In this document: positions 32,228 to 39,207 of the stretch, piece by piece
Position numbering within the stretch: position 1 is the stretch's first letter
Layout of the letters: each line of letters begins with the position of its first letter
NCBI GenBank assembly: GCA_017471045.1
Contig: JAFUWZ010000033.1
Coordinates: 1-39,207, forward strand
DNA from: Bacteroidales bacterium
Lineage (GTDB): Bacteria; Bacteroidota; Bacteroidia; Bacteroidales; UBA932
DNA: 39,207 bases
Direction: 5' to 3'
Notes under the pieces: generated by a model
Database searches by the model: none
What the model was told of the DNA's origin: nothing
Seen by the model: only the letters and a program-made list of their open reading frames with translations
Program-made: the position numbers and the translations under genes

Positions 32228-33988
32228 ATGCGTCGTTTATTGATCTACAGCCTGGCGGCCATTGGGTTTTACGCCTGCATTGCGGGTTCCGGAATCCCGG
32301 CAGATCCGGTGTTTACACCGTTGGAGTTTGAGGGACAAGCCGCTTCGTTCGACCCGGCTACGCAGTATCGAAACCCGATCCTGCCCGGTTTCTATCCGGA
32401 CCCGAGCATCTGCCGCGTCGGGGAGGATTTCTATCTGGTCAATTCCACCTTCCAGTATTTCCCGGGCATTCCGGTCTGGCACAGCACGGACCTGGTACAC
32501 TGGGAGATGTGCGGACCGGTCCTTGCTACGGGCGAGGCCATCACATTCAGCCGCCATCCGATGCTTTTCGGACTCTGGGCACCCCAGATCTCGTTCAATC
32601 CGCACAACCGGAAGTTCTACGTCGTCTGCACCCAGGTCGGCGGCGGGATCGGCAACTTTTTCGCGACCTGCGACGACCCGCGCGAGGGACACTGGGACGG
32701 TCCTTTCCGCCTGCCTCAGATCACAGGCATCGATCCCAGCCTGTTTTTCGATGAGGACGGACGGGCCTGCATCCTCACCGCCACCTCCCCCGAGACGGCA
32801 GGCTCGCCGGTCCGTTATGAGGGCGAGGGCGGCATCCTGATGTGGGATTTCGACTGGAAGGACGGAGTCACGACCGGCGGTCCGCGTATCCTCGCCCGGG
32901 GGGGGGCGCATCCCGAACAGCACCCTTCCAGCCTCGAAGGCGGACACCTCTACAAAGTCGATGACCGTTATTTCCTGATGTGTGCGGAAGGGGGGACCGA
33001 ACTGGGACACAGCGAAGTCGTTTTCAGCGCCGACAGGCTGGAGGGCCCCTACGCGCCTTGCGCGATCAATCCCATCCTGACGCAGCGGGACCTGGATCCT
33101 GCGCGCCCGGACCCCGTCAGTTGCACGGGGCACGCGGACCTGGTCTGCACGGCGGGGGGAGACTGGTACGCGGTCTTCCTCGGATGCCGGCCCTACGACG
33201 GTCAGGAGTATTTCAATACGGGACGGGAAACCTTCCTGCTCCCGGTACACTGGCGTGACGGCCAGCCCGTCATCCTGGAGGCAGGAGAGAACGTCCCGCG
33301 CATCGTGGCAAAAGACAAAGGCCTGCTGGCACTTTCCGCCAGGAACCGGATTGAAGCCTTCGACGGATTCCGCCCCGGGCCGCTGTGGGATACAGAAGGC
33401 CTGGCTCCATTTGCCCTGTCCGTGCGTGGCGACGTACGGGACCGGCTCCGTTTCGAGCCGGACGGCCGGATGCATCTGCCTTGCTCCGGTATCGCCCTCA
33501 ACAGTTACGGAACGCCCTCCGCGGTGCTGGAGCGCATCACGGCGACGGCTTTCACAGCCACGACGGTGTTGTCTTTCGCGCCTGGCGGAGAGCAGGCGGC
33601 CGGCCTGGTCTGCTGGCAGGATGATGAGGATTACATGACGCTGAGCCGGTGCCTGGATTCCCTGGGCCGGGAGGTGCTGCGTGTGGAAGTGTATGCTTCG
33701 GAGCCCAGGGAGAAGTTCGAAGGATTCTTTTTCAGCCGCCCGAAAGCGACGCTCCGGTATTCGCAGGACGTCGTGCTGGATGCGCGCACGGCCCGGTCCT
33801 CCCTGGCCTTGAAAGTTGAGTCCGACGGGAATGCGATGTACCGGTTCAGCTATGCACCCGTCCGGAAAGGGTCCAGCCTGCGGAAAGCCCGTTTCGCGCC
33901 TGTCGGCGAGCCCATCGACGGCCGCATCCTGAGTTCCCGCTACTGCGGCGGTTTCCAGGGCGCGATGGTCGGCGTCTACGCTTTCTGA
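32228..33988 (+). CDS. GH43 lipoprotein (beta-xylosidase / alpha-L-arabinofuranosidase type)
   Basis: This is an inverting glycosidase of 586 residues for arabinosyl or xylosyl linkages. Start 32228 gives MRRLLIYSLAAIGFYAC, probably a lipoprotein leader with Cys17; an upstream in-frame ATG at 32114 runs through the hairpin and is rejected. The five-bladed propeller (about 45-345) shows the base Asp58 (FYPDPS), the pKa-setting Asp169 (TGIDPS) and the acid Glu237 (SSLEGGHLYK). The C-terminal about 240 residues look like the lectin-like sandwich found in GH43 xylosidases. A run of nine G (32898-32906) lies at residues 224-227. It has no visible co-operon partner: Omp85 ends 118 bases upstream and RecQ is convergent. 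Confidence 0.88.
   Translation: MRRLLIYSLAAIGFYACIAGSGIPADPVFTPLEFEGQAASFDPATQYRNPILPGFYPDPSICRVGEDFYLVNSTFQYFPGIPVWHSTDLVHWEMCGPVLATGEAITFSRHPMLFGLWAPQISFNPHNRKFYVVCTQVGGGIGNFFATCDDPREGHWDGPFRLPQITGIDPSLFFDEDGRACILTATSPETAGSPVRYEGEGGILMWDFDWKDGVTTGGPRILARGGAHPEQHPSSLEGGHLYKVDDRYFLMCAEGGTELGHSEVVFSADRLEGPYAPCAINPILTQRDLDPARPDPVSCTGHADLVCTAGGDWYAVFLGCRPYDGQEYFNTGRETFLLPVHWRDGQPVILEAGENVPRIVAKDKGLLALSARNRIEAFDGFRPGPLWDTEGLAPFALSVRGDVRDRLRFEPDGRMHLPCSGIALNSYGTPSAVLERITATAFTATTVLSFAPGGEQAAGLVCWQDDEDYMTLSRCLDSLGREVLRVEVYASEPREKFEGFFFSRPKATLRYSQDVVLDARTARSSLALKVESDGNAMYRFSYAPVRKGSSLRKARFAPVGEPIDGRILSSRYCGGFQGAMVGVYAF
32898..32906 (+). repeat. Run of nine G inside GH43
   Basis: Nine consecutive G encode part of Arg-Gly-Gly-Ala in the propeller domain before the acid Glu237. 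Loss or gain of one G would shift the frame and remove the catalytic acid. Confidence 0.85.
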
Positions 33989-34016
33989 TGCCGCGCCGGG
34001 AGGCAGCCTCACGGCT

Positions 34017-35972
34017 TCAGGCATCCTGCGGAGCGGGTAGAATGTGCTCGGCGATGAGACGGCGAAGCGTTTCGAGGGCGGAACGGCCCAGGCCGTTTGC
34101 GGGGTCGGCCAGGAAGGCATTGAGTTCGGCAAGGGTGTAGCGGCCACCCTTGGAGGAGATAAAAGAGCGGAAAGCGGCGGCTTCAAGATCCTTCGCTTTG
34201 CCCAGGATGACAGGATGGTCGCATCTGTCCGGATGATCGGAGTTGACATCCTGAGGCTTGCCGAAAGATCTCGACCGCCCCGAACGACACACGTCGCAGG
34301 TCCCGCAATCGGCCGACTCGTCCTGCCCGAAATACCCCACCAGATAGCGCGAACGGCAGGTATCCTCCTCCGAAGCATAGCCGATCACCGCCTCCGCACG
34401 CTCCTGCCAGGTCTGGTGCAGCATCTCGTAGGTCTTCGGCGACAGCGCCAGGTTGCCCGGACGCAGGCGGTCGTGATGGAGCTGGACAACGGACGCGCGG
34501 TCCGCCGGAATATAGTTGATCACGTGCTCCAGCGACAGCTTGTAAAGCAGCTGGCGCAGCGCCGGTACCGAGATGCCCAGTTTCCCGGAGAACCACTTCT
34601 CATCCACGCCCAGGGCGAAGGAAAAGATGCCCGGATAGCTACGCATCAGCAGTTCCAGCACCTCCGCCATTCCCCGTTCCGGCAGGTCCACGTCATACAG
34701 GGCGTTGCGGTCCATCTTGATCTTGACGCGCGTCTGGATGTCCACGTCTTCCGAGAAGGTCAGGTGGTCCGTCTGTTCCAGGTACTTGATGGCATAATGG
34801 ACGGAGGGCCGCTGCAGCGAAAAATGCCGGCAGAACGCCTCCAGTTCGAACTTCTGCTGCCGCCAGGCGCCCGTCTCATAGGGGATCTGGAAGAAGATGT
34901 GCAATTTCTGGTAGATGTCCTCGATGTATTCCAGCGAAGGGAAAGAGGTCTTTTCGATCTGACGCAGGCGGCGCAGGTCGGCATCGTTCCAAAGAAGCAC
35001 GGCGTAGGAGCGCAGGCCGTCGCGTCCCGCCCGGCCCGCTTCCTGGTAATAGGCCTCGAGGCTCTCGGGCAGGTCCATGTGGACCACGAAACGCACATCG
35101 CTCTTGTCGATGCCCATCCCGAATGCATTGGTGCAGACCATGACCGGGATCTCACCGCTCTTCCACAGTTCCTGCCGCTCCGTACGTGCCGGAGCGGAAA
35201 GACCGGCATGATAATAGGACGCTTCAACGCCGTTGGTATTGAGATAGGCGGCGATCTCCTCGCAGCGCGCCCGGTGCCGCATATAGACGATCCCGGAGCC
35301 CGGGACCGAGCGGCAGATGTTCAGCAGCTGCCCCAGCTTGTCGTCCACCTTCCGGACGAGATAGGTCAGGTTCGCGCGTTCGAAATCCCCTTTCAGCAAC
35401 AGCGGCTCGCGGAAGCACAGTTTCTCCATGATATCCCCGGCCACCCGGGGCGTCGCCGTCGCCGTCAAGGCGATGACGGGCGCATCCACGAGCTTGCGTA
35501 ATTCGCCGATCCGCAGGTAGTCCGGCCGGAAATCATAGCCCCACTGCGAAATGCAGTGCGCTTCGTCCACGACGATGTAGCGGATCGGAAGGACATCCAG
35601 GTAGGAGCGGAACAGGCGGGTGTTCAGCCGTTCGGGAGAGACATAGAGGAATTTGAAGTCGCCGTAGGCGGCATTGTTGAGGGTCAGGTCTACTTCATGC
35701 CGGGACATCCCGGCATGGATGGCGAGCGCCCGGATTCCCCGGTCCGAAAGGTTCTGCACCTGGTCTTTCATCAGGGCGATCAGCGGCGTCACGACCAGGG
35801 CCAGGCCTTCCTTCATCAAAGCCGGCACCTGGAAACACACGGACTTCCCGCCGCCGGTAGGCAGCAGTGCAAGCACATCCCGGTCCTCCAGGGCCGAGCG
35901 GATGATCTCATCCTGCAAGGGGCGGAAAGCCTGGTAGCCCCAATATTTCTCCAACACTTCGAGCGGCGTCAT
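34017..35972 (-). CDS. recQ: ATP-dependent DNA helicase RecQ with an in-frame repeat insertion
   Basis: This is a 3'-5' DNA helicase for recombination and repair, 651 residues. Motifs: FRPLQDEII (motif 0), Walker A LLPTGGGKS (37-44), DEAH (136-139) followed by CISQWGYDFRPDY, ALTATATP, and YYQEAGRAGRDG. The RecQ-Ct zinc site is present as Cys539, Cys556, Cys559 and Cys562, and the winged-helix region lies before it in an order usual for some Bacteroidota RecQs. Residues about 565-597 are low-similarity sequence made by a palindromic repeat (34185-34273). The last about 50 residues replace a typical HRDC domain with a short helical end. An AGGAGG site lies just before the ATG. Convergent with GH43. 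Confidence 0.93.
   Translation of the reverse strand: MTPLEVLEKYWGYQAFRPLQDEIIRSALEDRDVLALLPTGGGKSVCFQVPALMKEGLALVVTPLIALMKDQVQNLSDRGIRALAIHAGMSRHEVDLTLNNAAYGDFKFLYVSPERLNTRLFRSYLDVLPIRYIVVDEAHCISQWGYDFRPDYLRIGELRKLVDAPVIALTATATPRVAGDIMEKLCFREPLLLKGDFERANLTYLVRKVDDKLGQLLNICRSVPGSGIVYMRHRARCEEIAAYLNTNGVEASYYHAGLSAPARTERQELWKSGEIPVMVCTNAFGMGIDKSDVRFVVHMDLPESLEAYYQEAGRAGRDGLRSYAVLLWNDADLRRLRQIEKTSFPSLEYIEDIYQKLHIFFQIPYETGAWRQQKFELEAFCRHFSLQRPSVHYAIKYLEQTDHLTFSEDVDIQTRVKIKMDRNALYDVDLPERGMAEVLELLMRSYPGIFSFALGVDEKWFSGKLGISVPALRQLLYKLSLEHVINYIPADRASVVQLHHDRLRPGNLALSPKTYEMLHQTWQERAEAVIGYASEEDTCRSRYLVGYFGQDESADCGTCDVCRSGRSRSFGKPQDVNSDHPDRCDHPVILGKAKDLEAAAFRSFISSKGGRYTLAELNAFLADPANGLGRSALETLRRLIAEHILPAPQDA
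34185..34273. repeat. Interspersed palindromic repeat inserted in recQ
   Basis: The left arm 34185-34212 (AAGATCCTTCGCTTTGCCCA ...) and right arm 34244-34273 are imperfect inverted copies around a spacer of about 31 bases. The arm sequence resembles the ATCCTTCGCTTCG-CTCAGGATGA type of dispersed element that recurs in many uncultured bacterial genomes and is often translated as VILSEAKDL or SFGKLRM; here it gives VILGKAKDLE and SFGKPQDVN in RecQ. Confidence 0.7.
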
Positions 35973-35994
35973 CTTTTCCTCCTTTCCACTGACG

Positions 35995-36002
35995 CAAAAT
36001 TA
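35995..36002 (-). promoter_or_regulatory. -7 box and strong ribosome site of recQ
   Basis: TAATTTTG on the minus strand fits TAnnTTTG and lies 22 bases before the recQ ATG. Between them GGAAAGGAGGAAAAG carries a full AGGAGG Shine-Dalgarno sequence, unusual beside the other genes here. A -33 partner is not clear. Confidence 0.5.
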
Positions 36003-36048
36003 GCAAGAATTTGCTACATTCGTATTCCTTAACCAAAACTACAGATCC

Positions 36049-37230
36049 ATGACGCAAGAACACCGACATCTCCTGGAAAAATATGCGGTCTGGTACGAGA
36101 CCGAGCTGACGGAGAACATCCTGCCTTTCTGGATGGAACACGGCCTGGACCGCGTCCACGGAGGCGTTTATACCTGCCTGGATCGCGACGGAGCCCTGAT
36201 GGATCCGACCAAGTCGGTCTGGTTCCAGGGGCGTTTCGGCTTTGTGGCTGCCTACGCCTATAACCACATCCGGCGCGATCCGGCCTGGCTCGCCGCCTCC
36301 AAATCCTGCATCGACTTCATTGAGACGCACTGCTTCGACGCCGACGGACACATGTTTTTCTCCGTCACGGCGGACGGCCGTCCCGTGCGCAAGCGCCGCT
36401 ATGTTTTCTCGGAGACGTTCGCCATCATTGCGATGGCCGAATACGCCCTGGCCTCCGGCGACCGCAGCTATGCGGACAAGGCGCTGGACTTGTTCCGGCG
36501 CACGCAACAGATGCTCTCCACGCCCGGATTCCTCCCGGCGAAAAGTTACATCCCGGGCCGCAGCCACTCAATCACGATGATCCTCGTCAACGTGGCGCTG
36601 GTCCTCAAGCAGGTCTGCGACGATCCCGTCCTGGACGGTCAGATCCGCTCCTCCGTCCACGACATCGAAACCTACCTGCTGCATCCCGAGTATCGCTGCA
36701 TCCTCGAGAGCGTCGATCCCGAGGGAGGCCTGATTGACACATGCGAAGGCCGGACCATCAACCCGGGCCACGGCATCGAGACGGCCTGGTTCCTGATGGA
36801 AGCCTCGCAGGTATATGGAGACGGGCACTTGAAGGAGCTGGGGATGAAGATCTTCGACTGGCAGTTCGAATGGGGCTGGGACCCCGAGTACGGCGGCATC
36901 ATCAACTTCCGCGACTGCAAGGGCTTCCCCTGTCAGGACTATTCCCAGGACATGAAATTCTGGTGGCCCCAGTGCGAGACCGTCATCGCCTCGCTCTACG
37001 CCTACCATCTGACGCGGGACGAAAAGTACTTGGACATCTGGCAGCAGGCCAACGACTGGATGCTGGAGCACTTCCGGGATCCGGACTACGGCGAGTGGTT
37101 CGGCTACCTCCACCGGGACGGGACAGTAGCCCAGGGAGCGAAAGGAAATCTCTTCAAAGGGCCCTTCCACATCCCCCGGATGCTGATCCGGTCGAAACTC
37201 TTGTGCCAAGCGATTCTTTCAGAAGAATAA
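36049..37230 (+). CDS. N-acylglucosamine 2-epimerase (AGE/RenBP) family epimerase
   Basis: This is a cytoplasmic (alpha/alpha)6-barrel sugar epimerase/isomerase of 393 residues, the length usual for AGE/RenBP proteins. Family blocks: KSVWFQGRFGFVAAYAYN (55-72), SETFAIIAMAEYALASGD, NPGHGIETAWFLMEAS, DMKFWWPQCETVIASLYAY and KGPFHIPRMLI near the end. Conserved His residues in NPGHGIE and GPFHIPR are the likely acid/base pair. Members interconvert N-acetylglucosamine and N-acetylmannosamine, or glucose and mannose units at free ends; WWPQ.E favours the GlcNAc/ManNAc group but does not decide it. A TACATTCG box (36015-36022) precedes it on the plus strand. Confidence 0.88.
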   Translation: MTQEHRHLLEKYAVWYETELTENILPFWMEHGLDRVHGGVYTCLDRDGALMDPTKSVWFQGRFGFVAAYAYNHIRRDPAWLAASKSCIDFIETHCFDADGHMFFSVTADGRPVRKRRYVFSETFAIIAMAEYALASGDRSYADKALDLFRRTQQMLSTPGFLPAKSYIPGRSHSITMILVNVALVLKQVCDDPVLDGQIRSSVHDIETYLLHPEYRCILESVDPEGGLIDTCEGRTINPGHGIETAWFLMEASQVYGDGHLKELGMKIFDWQFEWGWDPEYGGIINFRDCKGFPCQDYSQDMKFWWPQCETVIASLYAYHLTRDEKYLDIWQQANDWMLEHFRDPDYGEWFGYLHRDGTVAQGAKGNLFKGPFHIPRMLIRSKLLCQAILSEE

Positions 37231-37243
37231 GGCCCGGTTTTTG

Positions 37244-37274
37244 TTGCCAAATTCGTGCGGATTGATTATTTTTG
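37244..37274 (+). promoter_or_regulatory. Promoter of pckA
   Basis: TTG (37244-37246), 20 bases, then TATTTTTG (37267-37274), an exact TAnnTTTG. The ATG is 53 bases further, so there is a short untranslated leader. Confidence 0.7.
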
Positions 37275-37327
37275 CACGATTCCCGTAACGGGCTTCGAAA
37301 GTCAGTTATTAAACCTCAAAATAAAGT

Positions 37328-38935
37328 ATGTACAACATCGATTTGTCCAAGTACGGCATCAAGAATGTAGCCGAAATTGTGTACAACCCCACTTACGAAG
37401 TGCTTTTCAACGAAGAGACCAAACCCGGTCTCGACGGGTATGAGAAGGCGCAGGAGACCGAACTCGGCGCCCTGAACGTGATGACCGGCATCTATACCGG
37501 CCGCTCCCCCAAGGACAAGTACATCGTGATGGACGAAAACTCCAAGGACACCGTGTGGTGGGATTCCGAGGAGTACCACAACGACAACCACGCCATGTCC
37601 GAGTCTGTCTGGGCCGAGGTCAAGAAGATCGCCCTCGACCAGCTCTGCGGCAAGCGCCTCTATGTCGTGGACGGTTTTTGCGGCACCAACGCCGACACCC
37701 GGATGAAGGTCCGCTTCATCATGGAAGTCGCGTGGCAGGCCCATTTCGTCACCAACATGTTCATCCGCCCCAAGAACGAGAAGGAGTTTGACCAAGAGCC
37801 CGACTTCGTGGTCTACTGCGCTTCCAAGGCGAAGGTGAGCAACTACAAGGAGCTCGGTCTGCGCACCGACACCTGCATCGCGTTCAACGTGACCAGCAAG
37901 GAGCAGGTCATCCTCAACACCTGGTACGGTGGTGAGATGAAGAAGGGCATGTTCTCCATGATGAACTACTTCCTCCCCCTGCGCGGCATCGCGGCCATGC
38001 ACTGCTCCGCCAACACCGACATGAAGGGCGAAAACACCGCCATCTTCTTCGGCCTGAGCGGCACCGGCAAGACCACCCTCTCCACCGATCCTAAGCGCCT
38101 GTTGATCGGCGACGACGAGCACGGCTGGGACGACCACGGCGTCTTCAACTTCGAAGGAGGCTGCTACGCGAAGGTCATCAAGCTCGACAAGGAGTCCGAA
38201 CCCGACATCTACAATGCGATCCACCGCGACGCGCTGCTCGAGAACGTGACCGTGGACGAGAACGGCGTGATCGACTTCAACGACAAGAGCGTGACCGAGA
38301 ACACCCGCGTCAGCTACCCGATCTACCACATCAAGAACATCGTCCGTCCGCAGAGCGCCGGTCCGGCCGCCAAGCAGGTGATCTTCCTGAGCGCCGATGC
38401 GTTCGGCGTCCTGCCTCCGGTCTCCATCCTGACTCCCGAGCAGACCCAGTACTACTTCCTCTCCGGATTCACGGCCAAGCTCGCCGGTACCGAGCGCGGT
38501 ATCACTGAGCCTACCCCGACCTTCTCCGCTTGCTTCGGACAGGCCTTCCTCGAGCTGCACCCGACGAAGTATGCCCACGAGCTCGTGAAGAGGATGAAGG
38601 CTTCCGGCGCGAAGGCCTACCTCGTGAACACAGGCTGGAACGGCACCGGCAAGCGCATCTCCATCCCTGATACCCGCGGTATCATCGACGCGATCCTCGA
38701 CGGTTCCATCCTGAAGGCCGAGACGAAGAAGATCCCCATCTTCGACTTCGAGGTTCCGACCGCCCTGCCGAAGGTAAATCCCGCCATCCTCGACCCGCGC
38801 GACACCTATGCAAGCGCCGCAGAGTGGGAGGAGAAGGCCAAGGATCTCGCCGCCCGCTTCATCAAGAACTTCGACAAGTACACGACCAACGAGGCCGGCA
38901 AGGCACTCGTCGCCGCTGGCCCGAAGCTTGACTAA
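37328..38935 (+). CDS. pckA: Phosphoenolpyruvate carboxykinase (ATP)
   Basis: This enzyme interconverts oxaloacetate + ATP and phosphoenolpyruvate + CO2 + ADP; in Bacteroidota it often runs in the CO2-fixing direction toward succinate. The 535-residue protein begins [20 protein letters not shown] and shows [15 protein letters not shown] (oxaloacetate and metal site), the kinase-1a loop [13 protein letters not shown] (242-250 for GLSGTGKTT), [23 protein letters not shown] and TRVSYPI. Length and motifs are standard for the ATP type. It is a single gene with its own promoter and a terminator 37 bases after the stop. Confidence 0.97.
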   Translation: MYNIDLSKYGIKNVAEIVYNPTYEVLFNEETKPGLDGYEKAQETELGALNVMTGIYTGRSPKDKYIVMDENSKDTVWWDSEEYHNDNHAMSESVWAEVKKIALDQLCGKRLYVVDGFCGTNADTRMKVRFIMEVAWQAHFVTNMFIRPKNEKEFDQEPDFVVYCASKAKVSNYKELGLRTDTCIAFNVTSKEQVILNTWYGGEMKKGMFSMMNYFLPLRGIAAMHCSANTDMKGENTAIFFGLSGTGKTTLSTDPKRLLIGDDEHGWDDHGVFNFEGGCYAKVIKLDKESEPDIYNAIHRDALLENVTVDENGVIDFNDKSVTENTRVSYPIYHIKNIVRPQSAGPAAKQVIFLSADAFGVLPPVSILTPEQTQYYFLSGFTAKLAGTERGITEPTPTFSACFGQAFLELHPTKYAHELVKRMKASGAKAYLVNTGWNGTGKRISIPDTRGIIDAILDGSILKAETKKIPIFDFEVPTALPKVNPAILDPRDTYASAAEWEEKAKDLAARFIKNFDKYTTNEAGKALVAAGPKLD

Positions 38936-38972
38936 GCCCATCCGTCCCTGACGGGACGCTCCCGATACCGAG

Positions 38973-39019
38973 GAGGATGACCGAAAAGTCCATAAGACTT
39001 GGAGGTAATCCTCTTTTTT
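38973..39019 (+). terminator. Rho-independent terminator after pckA
   Basis: GAGGAT (38973-38978) pairs with ATCCTC (39008-39013), extended inward by ACC/GGT after one mismatch; the loop holds a second stem (AAGTC/GACTT). Six T follow (39014-39019). Confidence 0.75.
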
Positions 39020-39049
39020 GGGATGGGTCCACAGGCCGGGGAAGCGTGT

Positions 39050-39133
39050 GCGGGTGGCCGCGCGGGTAGTCTCGCGGGAGGTCGCGAAGGTAGCCCCGCG
39101 AGTGGCCCTGCGGGAGGCTCCGCGGGAGGTCCC
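39050..39133. repeat. Seven 12-bp imperfect tandem repeats
   Basis: Seven consecutive 12-base units fit a GCGGGAGGTCNC-like consensus: GCGGGTGGCCGC, GCGGGTAGTCTC, GCGGGAGGTCGC, GAAGGTAGCCCC, GCGAGTGGCCCT, GCGGGAGGCTCC, GCGGGAGGTCCC. The array lies in the 188-bp non-coding end of the window after the pckA terminator. I see no supported gene there. Confidence 0.8.
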
Positions 39134-39207
39134 AGCCCAGGAGGGGGAAGGTGCCAGGAATAAAACAGTGTCGGATTCCGGACACAAGGGGTGTGGTTTT
39201 CAAAGGG

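Noticed and set aside
38862-39203. Minus-strand frame of 113 codons with tetrapeptide repeats (DLPR, DYPR-like)
   Set aside because: It runs through the 12-bp repeats, antisense to the pckA terminator and the end of pckA, with no promoter; the repeats explain its regular look.
1-39207. CRISPR array, tRNA or rRNA genes, prophage
   Set aside because: No regularly spaced direct repeats, cloverleaf-like segments or phage structural genes were found by reading; a tRNA scan was not possible.

Overview
The window is a piece of a Bacteroidales-type (Bacteroidota) chromosome. The evidence is a SusC/SusD pair, several promoters of the Bacteroidota form TTTG-N19/20-TAnnTTTG, a menaquinone-type UbiE/MenG methyltransferase, ATP-type PEP carboxykinase, many secreted plant-glycan hydrolases and a general lack of Shine-Dalgarno sites. 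Most of it is GC-rich. The first 0.5 kb and the 16.2-18.6 kb stretch are clearly AT-rich. I cannot name the genus. No rRNA, tRNA or CRISPR array was seen.

Layout. (1) 1-6318: the start of a leftward gene, an AT-rich intergenic region, then a susC-susD operon closed by a strong terminator. The SusC carries an OmpA-like peptidoglycan-binding domain at its C-terminus, and a 17-bp inverted repeat spans the start codons of the two divergent genes. (2) 6328-13071: a small lipoprotein, a GH31 + ROK sugar kinase pair, and a convergent GH3/PA14 beta-glycosidase. (3) 13351-16231: a Pif1/RecD-like helicase and UbiE/MenG. (4) 16245-18597: an AT-rich island in which a decayed IS630-type element sits exactly between two genes that were once translationally coupled. 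(5) 18598-27530: a six-gene leftward operon with two histidine acid phosphatases of the MINPP/phytase type, a GH106 alpha-L-rhamnosidase, two GH28 enzymes and a short GH28-like protein. (6) 27596-32109: an MBL-fold phosphodiesterase, a BASS-type transporter, a PlsC-like acyltransferase and an Omp85-like barrel. (7) 32228-39207: a GH43 lipoprotein, RecQ with a palindromic repeat inside its coding sequence, an AGE-family epimerase, pckA, a terminator and a 12-bp tandem repeat.

Working together: the GH28/GH106 operon points to breakdown of rhamnogalacturonan/pectin backbones. GH43, GH31 and GH3 could remove arabinosyl/xylosyl and glucosyl/xylosyl side groups, and the ROK kinase and AGE epimerase could feed the freed sugars into the cell. 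SusC/D would import oligosaccharides, but whether it serves this substrate cannot be told from sequence. No hybrid two-component regulator, ECF sigma/anti-sigma pair or SusR-like gene lies in the window. The most unusual items are the SusC-OmpA fusion, the start-codon inverted repeat, the phosphatase-pectinase operon, the IS insertion exactly at a stop/start junction, and the palindromic repeat translated inside RecQ.
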